64,000 nt of DNA. Origin: Massilia niastensis DSM 21313. Lineage in GTDB: Bacteria > Pseudomonadota > Gammaproteobacteria > Burkholderiales > Burkholderiaceae_D. The notes beneath the pieces were generated by a model. The model had not been told where the DNA came from. It saw nothing but the letters and a program-made list of their open reading frames with translations, and ran no database searches. The stretch spans positions 1 through 64,000 of the forward strand of contig NZ_KB908105.1 of assembly GCF_000382345.1 (NCBI RefSeq). The letters run 5' to 3'. A program made the position numbers and the translations under genes. Below, one piece after another: positions 26,230 to 34,484 of the stretch; the first letter of the stretch is position 1, and each line of letters begins with the position of its first letter.

Positions 26230-27561
26230 ATGAGTTATCAATTTGAACTAGAACCACTCAAGTGCAGCGACTTCGAGCGCCTGATCACGAAGTGGAACCT
26301 CGACCTCCCGAAAGGCACCGAATCCCTGGACAAGCCAGGAATGGTCAGGATTCGGGGCTGGGTGCTGACGAAGGAAGCAGCCCAGGTCGTCCTGTTGCTG
26401 AAGAGCCCGGGTTCGACCGTGCGCGAGCCGCTGAACCGGGCACGTCCTGATGTCATCCGGACCGTCATCGGCGGCAACCCCGAAGAGTGTCCGCAACTCG
26501 TCTGCGGATTCGATCTGCAGATCCGCATGGACACCAGCCCGGTCCAGCTCGGATTCGAGGTCGATGGCGTGGCGCACTGGATTCGCACAATCAAGCTGAA
26601 GAAAGTGCTCAAGGTCCTGCAAGGCGAAAAGGGTTATCTGTTCCTTGCGAACGACTCGAATCGCAGCGTCGACCAGTTCGAGGGAAATTTTCCTATCACC
26701 GAGCGCAACCTCGAACGTTGGGATCAGTATTTTGCCAGCATGGTGCGCACGAAGGAGGACAGGTTCTTTCGCTGGACCTTGATGGTCGCCCCTGGAAAGG
26801 AATACCTCTTTCCGGAGTATTACCCGTTCCAGCGCGCCGAATCGACGCCAGTGGACCAGTTCCGGCAGCGCTTCGCCCGCTTCGAGCACGAAATCCTGTG
26901 TGCATGGGACGAGTTCGAAGCCCATCGCGAACTCAGCTACCCGAAAAGCGATACGCACTGGACGGATTACGGTGCGTCGATCGCCGCGCGCCAGGTCTGC
27001 CAGGCGCTCGGCCTCGACACGCAGCTCGACGATAGTGTGCGCTACCGCCTGGAGATGCGGACCGGCGACTTGGGCAGCAAGCTGAACCCCCCGGTACGCT
27101 ATCCGATGTACGTGGCCGGTTTCGGGCAAACCCCGGCACGGCTGGTGTTCGACAACGGGATCACCAATCATGGAAAGATCCTCGCGTACGAAAATACCGA
27201 GGCACCGGTCGACGCACGCGCCGTGCTCTTCGGCGACTCGTTCTCGGTCAACATGGTGCGTTGGCTGAGCCTGGTGTTCAGGCGCATCGTCCTGGTGCAT
27301 TCCGCGGCCTCGGTCGATCCGGAAGTGCTGGAGGTCGAGAACCCGGATTACGTCATCGCACAGACCAATGCCCGCTTCGTCGTGAGTCCGGCGGTGTTCG
27401 ACCTCGACAGTCGCAACGTCGTGCGGGAAAAGATCGGCGGATTCTCCGCACAGGAACGGGCTGCGCTCGAGGAACACATTTCCCGTCAGCCAGACGTGGC
27501 CTACAAGGGCTGGATACTCGATGCGCTGTATTCTGCAGAGAAGGGTGAACTGATGTGCTGA
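26230..27561 (+). CDS. AlgX/AlgJ-like SGNH protein, candidate capsule O-acetyltransferase (copy 2)
   Basis: 443 residues from the ATG at 26230. It is a paralogue of the gene at 13801, with the same N-terminal domain (I-R-G-W-V-L, A-R-P-D-V, C-G-F) and the same order of boxes: G-Y-L-F-L-A-N-D-S-N-R-S-V-D-Q, the D-T-H-W catalytic box near residue 239, and an intact G-D-S-F-S near 333. All expected catalytic elements of an AlgJ/AlgX-type acetyltransferase are visible, so this copy is more likely to be active than copy 1. No signal peptide is apparent. The stop overlaps the next start. Confidence 0.75.
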   Translation: MSYQFELEPLKCSDFERLITKWNLDLPKGTESLDKPGMVRIRGWVLTKEAAQVVLLLKSPGSTVREPLNRARPDVIRTVIGGNPEECPQLVCGFDLQIRMDTSPVQLGFEVDGVAHWIRTIKLKKVLKVLQGEKGYLFLANDSNRSVDQFEGNFPITERNLERWDQYFASMVRTKEDRFFRWTLMVAPGKEYLFPEYYPFQRAESTPVDQFRQRFARFEHEILCAWDEFEAHRELSYPKSDTHWTDYGASIAARQVCQALGLDTQLDDSVRYRLEMRTGDLGSKLNPPVRYPMYVAGFGQTPARLVFDNGITNHGKILAYENTEAPVDARAVLFGDSFSVNMVRWLSLVFRRIVLVHSAASVDPEVLEVENPDYVIAQTNARFVVSPAVFDLDSRNVVREKIGGFSAQERAALEEHISRQPDVAYKGWILDALYSAEKGELMC

Positions 27562-28589
27562 ACCTGGGAAGTCGGCGGATTCGCCAGCTCAAGGGATGGT
27601 TGCGCGGCCGGACCAAGGGTGTACCGGATCTGCAGGCAGCCGAGTACCTGTTGCTGACGAACGGCAGCAATGCATCGGTCAGCTATTTCATCGAGCCATG
27701 GCTTGCGGCGCAGGGCAAGGCGGCGGTGCTGATCGATACCCGGTCCCAGGCTCCGGCCGATATCCCCTATCCGGCTTGCCGCGTCGTGGTCATCGTGCGC
27801 TATCTTCCGCCGGAATGGACCGGGCCGCTCGCACGCTTCCGCCATGCCGGCGGCCGGATCGTCTACTTCATGGACGACGACCTGATGGACCGGGAGGTGA
27901 TCGCCGCCCTGCCGTCGGATTACGCGCGCAGGATTGATGCGCACGCCACCCGGCAACGGGGATTCATCGAAGCGCACTGCGACGAGTTCCTGGTCTCGTC
28001 CCCCTACCTGGCGGACAAGTACCGTGCCTGGCATCCGCAGGTGCTTCCTGCACTTCCAGGCAATAGCCAGAAAAGCCTGCAGGACAGCGTGTCGATCTGC
28101 TACCACGGCACGGCTTCCCACCAGGCGGAACTCGCCTGGTTGGTCGATATCATCGACCGGGTGCTGGCGAAGGCGCACAATGCCCGCTTTGAAGTGTTCG
28201 GCAACCATGCGGCCAACCGCCAGTATCGCGATCTGCCGCGGGTGTCGGTGCTTCATCCGATGAGCTGGCAGAACTACCAGGCGTACACGGCGGCAGTGCA
28301 GCATGATATTGCGCTCGCGCCCTTGTTGCCCGGTCCATTCAACGCCGCGCGGGGACCCACCAAGTTCTTCGATTTTTCCCGGATGGGTGCGGTCGGCGTG
28401 TATACCGACGTCGCTCCTTATCGCGGGTTCGTTCGCCCCGGGGAGGATGGCGTGCTCCTGCCGAATGATGCGCAGCTCTGGGTCGATACGATCGTCGAGC
28501 TGGTTGCGGACGTGGCGCGCCGCAAACGGCTGGCGCGGGCCGCGCAGGACAGGGTGCAGGCATTGACAGTGGCAAGGGTAGCATTGTGA
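27555..28589 (+). CDS. GT-B-type glycosyltransferase (GT4-like C-terminus)
   Basis: 344 residues from a GTG at 27555. The N-terminal half contains Y-F-M-D-D-D-L-M-D; the C-terminal half has the GT4-like run I-C-Y-H-G-T-A-S-H, V-F-G-N-H, L-A-P-L and K-F-F-D-F-S-R-M-G-A-V-G-V-Y-T-D, matching the sugar-nucleotide binding side of GT-B enzymes. Donor and acceptor are unknown. The stop overlaps the kpsC start by four bases, so it may act at the linker-to-repeat junction, but this is speculative. Confidence 0.72.
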   Translation: MLNLGSRRIRQLKGWLRGRTKGVPDLQAAEYLLLTNGSNASVSYFIEPWLAAQGKAAVLIDTRSQAPADIPYPACRVVVIVRYLPPEWTGPLARFRHAGGRIVYFMDDDLMDREVIAALPSDYARRIDAHATRQRGFIEAHCDEFLVSSPYLADKYRAWHPQVLPALPGNSQKSLQDSVSICYHGTASHQAELAWLVDIIDRVLAKAHNARFEVFGNHAANRQYRDLPRVSVLHPMSWQNYQAYTAAVQHDIALAPLLPGPFNAARGPTKFFDFSRMGAVGVYTDVAPYRGFVRPGEDGVLLPNDAQLWVDTIVELVADVARRKRLARAAQDRVQALTVARVAL

Positions 28590-30673
28590 TCGGAATTTTT
28601 TCTGCGGGTATTTGGAACATTCCCAACCTGACGTGTTTTCTCGGGGAGCCCTTGCGGCGGGAGCATGCGCTGTCCTGGCGCGGCATCGCTGACCTGAAGG
28701 CGGTAGCTGGCTGGGGGCGGCGTTCCACCGCCGAGCGGGCGCGAGTGTTCGCGCGGCGCCACGGCTTGCCATTCCTCGCCCTCGAAGATGGCTTCCTGCG
28801 CTCGGTCGGCCTTGGCGTCGCCGGCGCCGCCCCGCTGTCGCTGGTCGTCGACGACCTCGGCATCTACTACGACGCCACCCAGCCATCCCGCCTGGAAGCG
28901 ATGATCGCCAGCCTGGCGCCCGACGCCGGCCTGCAGGAGAGGGCGCGGAGTGCGCTCGACCTGATCCGCCGCCACCGCCTGTCGAAATACAACCACGCGC
29001 CCGAGAAGCGCTTGCCGGCGATGGCGGCCCCCCATGTGGCGCGCGTGCTGGTGATCGACCAGACAATGGGCGACGTATCGGTCCGCCTCGGCGGCGCCGA
29101 CCATGCCAGCTTCGCCGCCATGCTCGATGCCGCCCTGGCCGAGAACCCGCAGGCCGAGATCTGGGTCAAGACCCATCCCGACGTTCTGAGCGGCAAGAAA
29201 CAGGGCTACCTGCCGGCCGCCGACCTGACGCGCCATCCCGACTTGCGCCTGCACCTGCTGGCCGACGACGTTTCGCCGATCGGCCTGCTGGAGCAGGTCG
29301 ACAAGGTCTACGTCGTCACGTCCCAGATGGGCTTCGAGGCCCTGATGCTGCACAAGCCCGTGGTCTGCTTCGGCCAGCCCTGGTACGCCGGCTGGGGCCT
29401 GACGGACGACCGCCATGCCGGCATGCCGCAACTGCGCGCGCGCCGCAATGTCTCCCGTACGCTGGAACAGCTGTTCGAAGCCGCCTACCTGCACTACGCC
29501 CGCTATGTGAACCCGGATACGGGGGCGCCCGGCGACATCTTCGACGTCATCGACTGGCTGGCGCGGAACAAGAACGCCAACGACCTCACGCGCGGCACCC
29601 TGTACTGCGTCGGCATGAGCATGTGGAAGCGCGCCATCGTGCGCCCCTTCCTGGAGGGACCATCGACCCGCCTGCGCTTCATCCGTTCGGTCGACGCGCT
29701 GGAGCGCCAGACGCTGGTGCCGGATGCACGCATCGTGATGTGGGGCGTGCAGCAGGAGGCGCGCCTGACCGCGCTGGCCGCCGCGCGCCAGGTGCCGCTG
29801 TGGCGCATGGAAGACGGCTTCCTGCGTTCGGTCGGTCTCGGCTCGGACCTGTTCCGCCCGGTCTCGCTGGTGCTCGACACGTCCGGCATGTACTACGATC
29901 CCGCCTCCGGCAGCGCGCTCGAGCGCATGCTGGCCACGCAGGAACTCGATGCCGGCGAGCTGGCGCGCGCCGCCCGGTTCCGCCAGGCCTACGTAACCAT
30001 GCGCATGAGTAAGTACAACCTGACGCCGACACCGCTGAAGATCGACGCGCGAGGCCGCCGCGTGCTGCTGGTGCCGGGCCAGGTCGAGGACGACGCCTCG
30101 ATCATGCGCGGCTCGCCCGCCGTGCGCAGCAACCTCGAGCTGCTGCGCACGGTGCGCGCGGCCAATCCGGATGCCTGCATCCTGTACAAGGCGCACCCGG
30201 ACGTGGTCGCCGGCAACCGCCGCGGCGCCGTGCCGCCGGACGAGCTGGCGCGGCTGGCCGACCAGTGCGTAAACGAGGCGAACATCATCGACTGCATCCT
30301 GGCCGCCGACGAAGTGCACACGATGACCTCGCTGTCGGGTTTCGAAGCCTTGCTTCACGGCCGCATCGTCCACTGCTACGGCGGTCCGTTCTACGCCGGC
30401 TGGGGCCTGACGATTGACCATTTCGCGCTTCCCCAGCGGCAGCGTAAGGTCAGCCTCGATGCGCTGGTCCACGCCGTCATGCTCGCCTATCCGCGCTACG
30501 TCCTGCCGGGCGTGCCGGGCTTCACCTCGGCCGAGCAGGTCATGCACCGCCTGGCCGAACAGTCGGCCCGGGCCGGCGCCGGACTCGAGACCGGCTGGCT
30601 GAGCAGAAAAGCACGTAAAGGCAGGGCGCTTGTCGAACTGTTGCGCAGCGAGTGGCTTGCACACAACAAATAG
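28586..30673 (+). CDS. kpsC: Capsule beta-Kdo transferase, dual domain
   Basis: 695 residues, the normal KpsC length, with two homologous halves. Each half carries the marks L-E-D-G-F-L-R-S-V-G-L or M-E-D-G-F-L-R-S-V-G-L, S-K-Y-N, and K-T-H-P-D-V or K-A-H-P-D-V. KpsC adds alternating beta-Kdo residues to the lysophosphatidylglycerol anchor after KpsS. Its presence shows the capsule is made by the lipid-anchored, ABC-exported route. The GTG start overlaps the preceding stop. Confidence 0.93.
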   Translation: MIGIFSAGIWNIPNLTCFLGEPLRREHALSWRGIADLKAVAGWGRRSTAERARVFARRHGLPFLALEDGFLRSVGLGVAGAAPLSLVVDDLGIYYDATQPSRLEAMIASLAPDAGLQERARSALDLIRRHRLSKYNHAPEKRLPAMAAPHVARVLVIDQTMGDVSVRLGGADHASFAAMLDAALAENPQAEIWVKTHPDVLSGKKQGYLPAADLTRHPDLRLHLLADDVSPIGLLEQVDKVYVVTSQMGFEALMLHKPVVCFGQPWYAGWGLTDDRHAGMPQLRARRNVSRTLEQLFEAAYLHYARYVNPDTGAPGDIFDVIDWLARNKNANDLTRGTLYCVGMSMWKRAIVRPFLEGPSTRLRFIRSVDALERQTLVPDARIVMWGVQQEARLTALAAARQVPLWRMEDGFLRSVGLGSDLFRPVSLVLDTSGMYYDPASGSALERMLATQELDAGELARAARFRQAYVTMRMSKYNLTPTPLKIDARGRRVLLVPGQVEDDASIMRGSPAVRSNLELLRTVRAANPDACILYKAHPDVVAGNRRGAVPPDELARLADQCVNEANIIDCILAADEVHTMTSLSGFEALLHGRIVHCYGGPFYAGWGLTIDHFALPQRQRKVSLDALVHAVMLAYPRYVLPGVPGFTSAEQVMHRLAEQSARAGAGLETGWLSRKARKGRALVELLRSEWLAHNK

Positions 30674-30712
30674 ACTCGCAGAAACAATTTGTTACGCGGA
30701 TTGTTACGAAGG

Positions 30713-30744
30713 TTGAATTTTTGCGCGGAAATTTTTCCTATAAT
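30713..30744 (+). promoter_or_regulatory. Possible sigma-70 promoter of kpsS
   Basis: A perfect TATAAT (30739-30744) lies in an AT-rich gap of about 100 bases. The only -35-like hexamer nearby, TTGAAT at 30713, gives a 20-base spacer, which is too long to be convincing. Confidence 0.3.
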
Positions 30745-30776
30745 CATTGCGCCGCAACAAATTTCCCCTTCTTCTC

Positions 30777-32153
30777 ATGAATGCACGCTTAGACGCCAGG
30801 CAACTGGCCCGCTACCAGCAGGGCGACTTTTCCGTGCCTGGCTACTACAACCTGCTCCAGTGCCGCCGCGTCCTGATGTTGCAAGGGCCGATGGGAACTT
30901 TCTTCAACCGGGTTGCGGCATGGCTGGAAGAGCAGCATGTATCCGTGAAGAAAATAAATTTCAACGGCGGCGACTGGCTGTTTCACCGCAATCTCGATGC
31001 GGTGGACTACCGTGGTGCACTGCAAGATTTTCCGGAATTCCTGCGCGCCTTCCTGGTGGAGCACGACATCGACGGCGTGCTGTGCTTCGGCGACTGCCGC
31101 CACTATCACAAGGCGGCCAAGGCGGTGGTGGAAGAGCTGGGCATGCGCTTCTTCGTGTTTGAGGAAGGGTATGTGCGTCCGGACTACGTGACGCTCGAGT
31201 GCGGCGGCGTCAACGTGAACTCGCGCGTACCGCGCAGCCCGGCGTTCTACCTGTCGCTGCCGGACGTGGACGTGCCCAAGCCCCAGGCTGCGCATCCGAA
31301 CTTCCGCCGCGCCGCGTGGTCGTCGATGTTCTATTACGCCGCCGGCCGCCTGCTGCGGGCGCACTATCCGCTGTACCGCCACCACAAGAAGTTCTCGATC
31401 CGCTACGAGGCGCGCGCCTGGTGCCGTTCGTGGGTGCGCAAGCACCTGAACCGCTGGCGCGACAAGCCGGTGTTCGAACAGCTGATGCGCGAACAGGACG
31501 GCAAGTATTTCGCCGTCGCGCTGCAGGTCTACAACGACAGCCAGGTGACCACGCACAGCCCCTATGCCGACGTGCGCGACTTCATCCGTGAAGTGGTGGC
31601 CTCGTTCGCGGCGCATGCCGACGCCAGCCATCACCTCGTGTTCAAGCACCATCCCATGGACCGCGGGCAGCGCGACTACCGCCGCCTGATCGAGGGCCTG
31701 TGCGCCGAACATGGCGTCAGCGGCCGCGTGCACTACGTGCACGACGTCCACCTGCCGACCTTGCTGCGCCATTCGCGCGGGGTGGTCACGATCAACAGCA
31801 CCGTCGGACTGTCGACCCTGTACCACTACAAGCCGCTCAAGCTGATGGGCCGGGCGCTGTACGACATGGATGGGCTGACCTTCCAGGGCGAGCTGGCGCA
31901 GTTCTGGACCTCGGTGACGCGCTTCGACCGTAGCCTGTGGCGCCGCTTCCGCGCCTACCTGATCACCCAGACCCAGCTGAACGGCGCTTTCTACGGCCGC
32001 GATTTCCAGGACCTGCTGGGCCACGACGCGCCGGTGTGCAAGCACACGCTGTCGGCGCCGCTGCAGCTGAAGGTGATGCCGCCCGACACGGCCGGCGCCG
32101 CCAACGACGCCGACGACATCGACCTGGTCCGCGTCCTGCGCCACGGCACCTGA
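30777..32153 (+). CDS. kpsS: Capsule linker initiating Kdo transferase
   Basis: 458 residues from the ATG at 30777; a TTG at 30747 would add ten residues. Marks of the KpsS/LipB family are L-M-L-Q-G-P-M-G-T-F-F near the N-terminus, F-G-D-C-R-H-Y-H, F-E-E-G-Y-V-R-P-D-Y, F-K-H-H-P-M-D-R-G and T-I-N-S-T-V-G-L-S. KpsS adds the first Kdo to the phosphatidylglycerol anchor. It is separated from kpsC by about 100 AT-rich bases and may have its own promoter. It closes the capsule locus. Confidence 0.92.
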   Translation: MNARLDARQLARYQQGDFSVPGYYNLLQCRRVLMLQGPMGTFFNRVAAWLEEQHVSVKKINFNGGDWLFHRNLDAVDYRGALQDFPEFLRAFLVEHDIDGVLCFGDCRHYHKAAKAVVEELGMRFFVFEEGYVRPDYVTLECGGVNVNSRVPRSPAFYLSLPDVDVPKPQAAHPNFRRAAWSSMFYYAAGRLLRAHYPLYRHHKKFSIRYEARAWCRSWVRKHLNRWRDKPVFEQLMREQDGKYFAVALQVYNDSQVTTHSPYADVRDFIREVVASFAAHADASHHLVFKHHPMDRGQRDYRRLIEGLCAEHGVSGRVHYVHDVHLPTLLRHSRGVVTINSTVGLSTLYHYKPLKLMGRALYDMDGLTFQGELAQFWTSVTRFDRSLWRRFRAYLITQTQLNGAFYGRDFQDLLGHDAPVCKHTLSAPLQLKVMPPDTAGAANDADDIDLVRVLRHGT

Positions 32154-32160
32154 GCCGCCT

Positions 32161-32218
32161 GGAGGGACATCTTCAGCATCAGCAGCACGATGTTCCCTTT
32201 CGCCTTGCGTACCGACAG
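32161..32218 (-). pseudogene. Stranded 3' fragment of a second pagP
   Basis: These 58 bases match the last 58 bases of pagP (32361-32418) at 53 positions. On the minus strand they encode L-S-V-R-K-A-K-G-N-I-V-L-L-M-L-K-M-S-L, against M-F-R-M-S-L in the real gene. The fragment starts eight bases after kpsS ends and is cut off by a REP hairpin. It lacks the stop codon and everything upstream. Confidence 0.8.
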
Positions 32219-32220
32219 AA

Positions 32221-32318
32221 CGCGTGGGCGGCTTTGCCGCCCACGCGTTCAACCAGCGCGGGCATGATCGATCAGGCGTCGCGTATCACCGCGTGGACGG
32301 CAGAGCCGTCCACCCTAC
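32221..32318. repeat. REP pair (REPIN) between kpsS and pagP
   Basis: The first hairpin (32221-32247) is ACGCG-style at both ends; the second (32289-32318) is CCGCGTGGACGGC-AGA-GCCGTCCACCCTAC. The two stems use different base pairs (GGGCGGC versus GGACGGC) but each pairs perfectly. The 41-base spacer starts TTCAACC, like the pair at 41347. Confidence 0.8.
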
Positions 32319-32358
32319 CGGATTAACAATGTTCTGCCTGGATTCGGTCAGATACACC

Positions 32359-32955
32359 CTAGAGGGACATCCTGAACATCAGCAGCACGATGTTCCCCTT
32401 CGCCTTGCGTACCGACAGGCGCGGCACGTAGGTGGCGATCAGCTGGGTGTTGCGCCCCCCGATCGAGGCCATCGGGAGGAGCGCCGGGAAGGGCCGGCCT
32501 TCGAACCAGTCGTGGCGGCGGATCAGTAGTCCGGTCACCCCCACGCCCAGCTCGGCCTTGTCGCGCATCATCGGGAAGATCCACTGGTAGGCGTAGCCCG
32601 CCATCCACTGGGGACGCTCGTTCGAATCCTTGATGCCGAGCACGTAGAACGATTCGTCGTTGCCGCGCTCGGTGCGCCGCGTGCGCCCGAAGCCGCCGCC
32701 CCAGGTGTTTTCGTTCATCTTGCGCAGCTGGTTCCTGGAATAGGTATCGCGGTCGTGGTAGGCGTAACCCGATAGATAGACATCCCAGGTGACTTCCTTG
32801 CGCTGTTCCACCTCCGCCGTGAGCACGGCGGCGAAAGGATTTTCGGCCGCTGAGGGCTCGTCCGCGTAGGCGAGGCCGGGTTGCGCCAGCAGGGCGCCCA
32901 AGCTTGCCGCGATACCGCCGATTGTGCCGATTGTTACGTGGAAATTCTTCCTCAT
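32359..32955 (-). CDS. pagP: Lipid A palmitoyltransferase
   Basis: 198 residues from the ATG at 32955, with a signal peptide of about 30 residues. PagP is an outer-membrane beta-barrel that moves a palmitate from phospholipid to lipid A. Candidate catalytic residues are visible: His in Y-A-Y-H-D-R-D, and Asp-Ser in G-I-K-D-S-N. The conserved N-x-W-G-G-G-F-G and L-P-M-A-S-I-G blocks and the C-terminal hydrophobic strand are also present. It is a monocistronic minus-strand gene between the capsule and flagellar regions. Confidence 0.88.
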   Translation of the reverse strand: MRKNFHVTIGTIGGIAASLGALLAQPGLAYADEPSAAENPFAAVLTAEVEQRKEVTWDVYLSGYAYHDRDTYSRNQLRKMNENTWGGGFGRTRRTERGNDESFYVLGIKDSNERPQWMAGYAYQWIFPMMRDKAELGVGVTGLLIRRHDWFEGRPFPALLPMASIGGRNTQLIATYVPRLSVRKAKGNIVLLMFRMSL

Positions 32956-33305
32956 AGAGCCCTCGGACTGAATTGCATCGACCAATGCGGCGGCAGCGCC
33001 GCCATGGCAAGTCATCCCTTGTCAGCGAAAGTGTCCCTTTGGAATCAACAACATTGGGGCTTTTTGAGCTCTGCTGGACGATTTCATTGTAGAGCAGGCG
33101 CTGAAATGTCGTTGCACGTTTGGCTAGATTTTTTAGTAATGGTTTTTCGTATTTCAAACGCATAAATTTACATTCCTAACGTCATGATTTTCGGGACGGC
33201 GAAATAAGAGGGCCGTTTCTCCACTTGTTTGAGATATAGCCGTACGGCAATTGCCGCGATAATGTCGGCACACGTCATCGGGGACGTGATCAACAGGAGT
33301 GGTGC
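32956..33305. other. Divergent promoter region pagP / flhB
   Basis: 350 bases without a gene, AT-rich from about 33010 to 33200. It must hold the promoters of pagP (minus) and of the flhBAF operon (plus). I see no convincing -35/-10 pair. The flhB ribosome binding site is AGGAG at 33295-33299. Confidence 0.5.
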
Positions 33306-34484
33306 ATGGCGGAAGACAGCGACGCGGAACGGACGGAACCAGCGTCACCCAGGCGCTTGGAGAAGGCGCGCGAAGACGGCGACGTTCCCCGATCGCGTGA
33401 AATCGCCACCTTCACCGTCCTGATGACGGCCGGCGCCTGCTTGTGGGCATTCGGCGGCATGCTGGTCGGCCGTCTCGGCGCCACCCTGCAGTCCGGCCTG
33501 ACGCTCGACCGTGAGCAGGTCTACAACCCGAACGTCCTGCTCGAACGCATCTTCAACGACGTCGTCAACGTGATGCTGGCCTGCCTGCCGATCGCCGGCG
33601 CCATCATGCTGGTCGCGCTCGCCTCGCCGCTCCTGATCGGCGGCTGGCTGTTCTCGACCAAGGCCTTCACCCCGAATTTCATGAAGCTGAACCCGATGAA
33701 GGGGATCGGCAACATGTTCTCGACCAATTCCCTGATCGAACTGCTGAAGGCGATCGCCAAGACCCTGGTGGTCGGCGCCGTGGCCTGGGTCGTCATCATG
33801 GGCCAGAAGGAAGCGATGCTGGGGCTGGCGGTCGAGCCGCTCAACGCCGGCAGCGCCCACGCGGGCGCGATGATCGCCAAGGCTTTCCTGGTGATCGTCG
33901 GCGCGCTCGGCGTGATCGCGCTGATCGATGGCCCGTACCAGCTCTGGCACTACCACGACAAGATGAAGATGACGCGCCAGGAAGTCATCCAGGAATCGAA
34001 GGAATCGGACGGCAATCCGCAGATCAAGGGCAAGATCCGCCAGATGCAGCGCGAGATGGCGCGCGGCCGCATGATGCAGAACGTGCCGACCGCCGACGTG
34101 ATCGTCACCAACCCGACCCACTATGCGGTGGCGCTGAAGTACGCCGACGGCCAGCGCGGCGCGCCGCGCGTGGTCGCCAAGGGTATCGACGAGATCGCGG
34201 CCAAGATCCGCGAACTGGGCGCCGAGCACAAGGTCGCGCTGCTGGAAGCGCCGGCCCTGGCCCGTGCGCTGTACAAGCACACCGACATCGACGAGGAAAT
34301 CCCGGAAAAGCTGTACTCGGCCGTGGCCGAAGTGCTGGCCTATGTCTACCAGCTGCGCGCCTACAAGAAGGGCGAGGGCGAGTATCCGGATCGTCCGAAC
34401 AAACTGGCGGTTCCGCCCGAGATGGACCCGCTGAACCCGGCTTCGCAACAGAAGCCGGACACCAATAACGGAGTGCTGCAATGA
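33306..34484 (+). CDS. flhB: Flagellar export apparatus protein FlhB
   Basis: 392 residues with four membrane segments and the cytoplasmic autocleavage motif N-P-T-H at residues 269-272, the same position as in Salmonella. FlhB sits in the export gate and switches substrate class from hook to filament after cleavage. The N-terminus A-E-D-S-D-A-E-R-T-E-P-A-S-P-R-R-L is typical. Its stop overlaps flhA by ATGA. Confidence 0.97.
   Translation: MAEDSDAERTEPASPRRLEKAREDGDVPRSREIATFTVLMTAGACLWAFGGMLVGRLGATLQSGLTLDREQVYNPNVLLERIFNDVVNVMLACLPIAGAIMLVALASPLLIGGWLFSTKAFTPNFMKLNPMKGIGNMFSTNSLIELLKAIAKTLVVGAVAWVVIMGQKEAMLGLAVEPLNAGSAHAGAMIAKAFLVIVGALGVIALIDGPYQLWHYHDKMKMTRQEVIQESKESDGNPQIKGKIRQMQREMARGRMMQNVPTADVIVTNPTHYAVALKYADGQRGAPRVVAKGIDEIAAKIRELGAEHKVALLEAPALARALYKHTDIDEEIPEKLYSAVAEVLAYVYQLRAYKKGEGEYPDRPNKLAVPPEMDPLNPASQQKPDTNNGVLQ

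Noticed and set aside
32221..32318. REP hairpins as Rho-independent terminators
   Set aside because: The stems are strong but lack a T run. They occur in many places with covarying stems, including inside the flg operon, so a mobile REP family explains them better.
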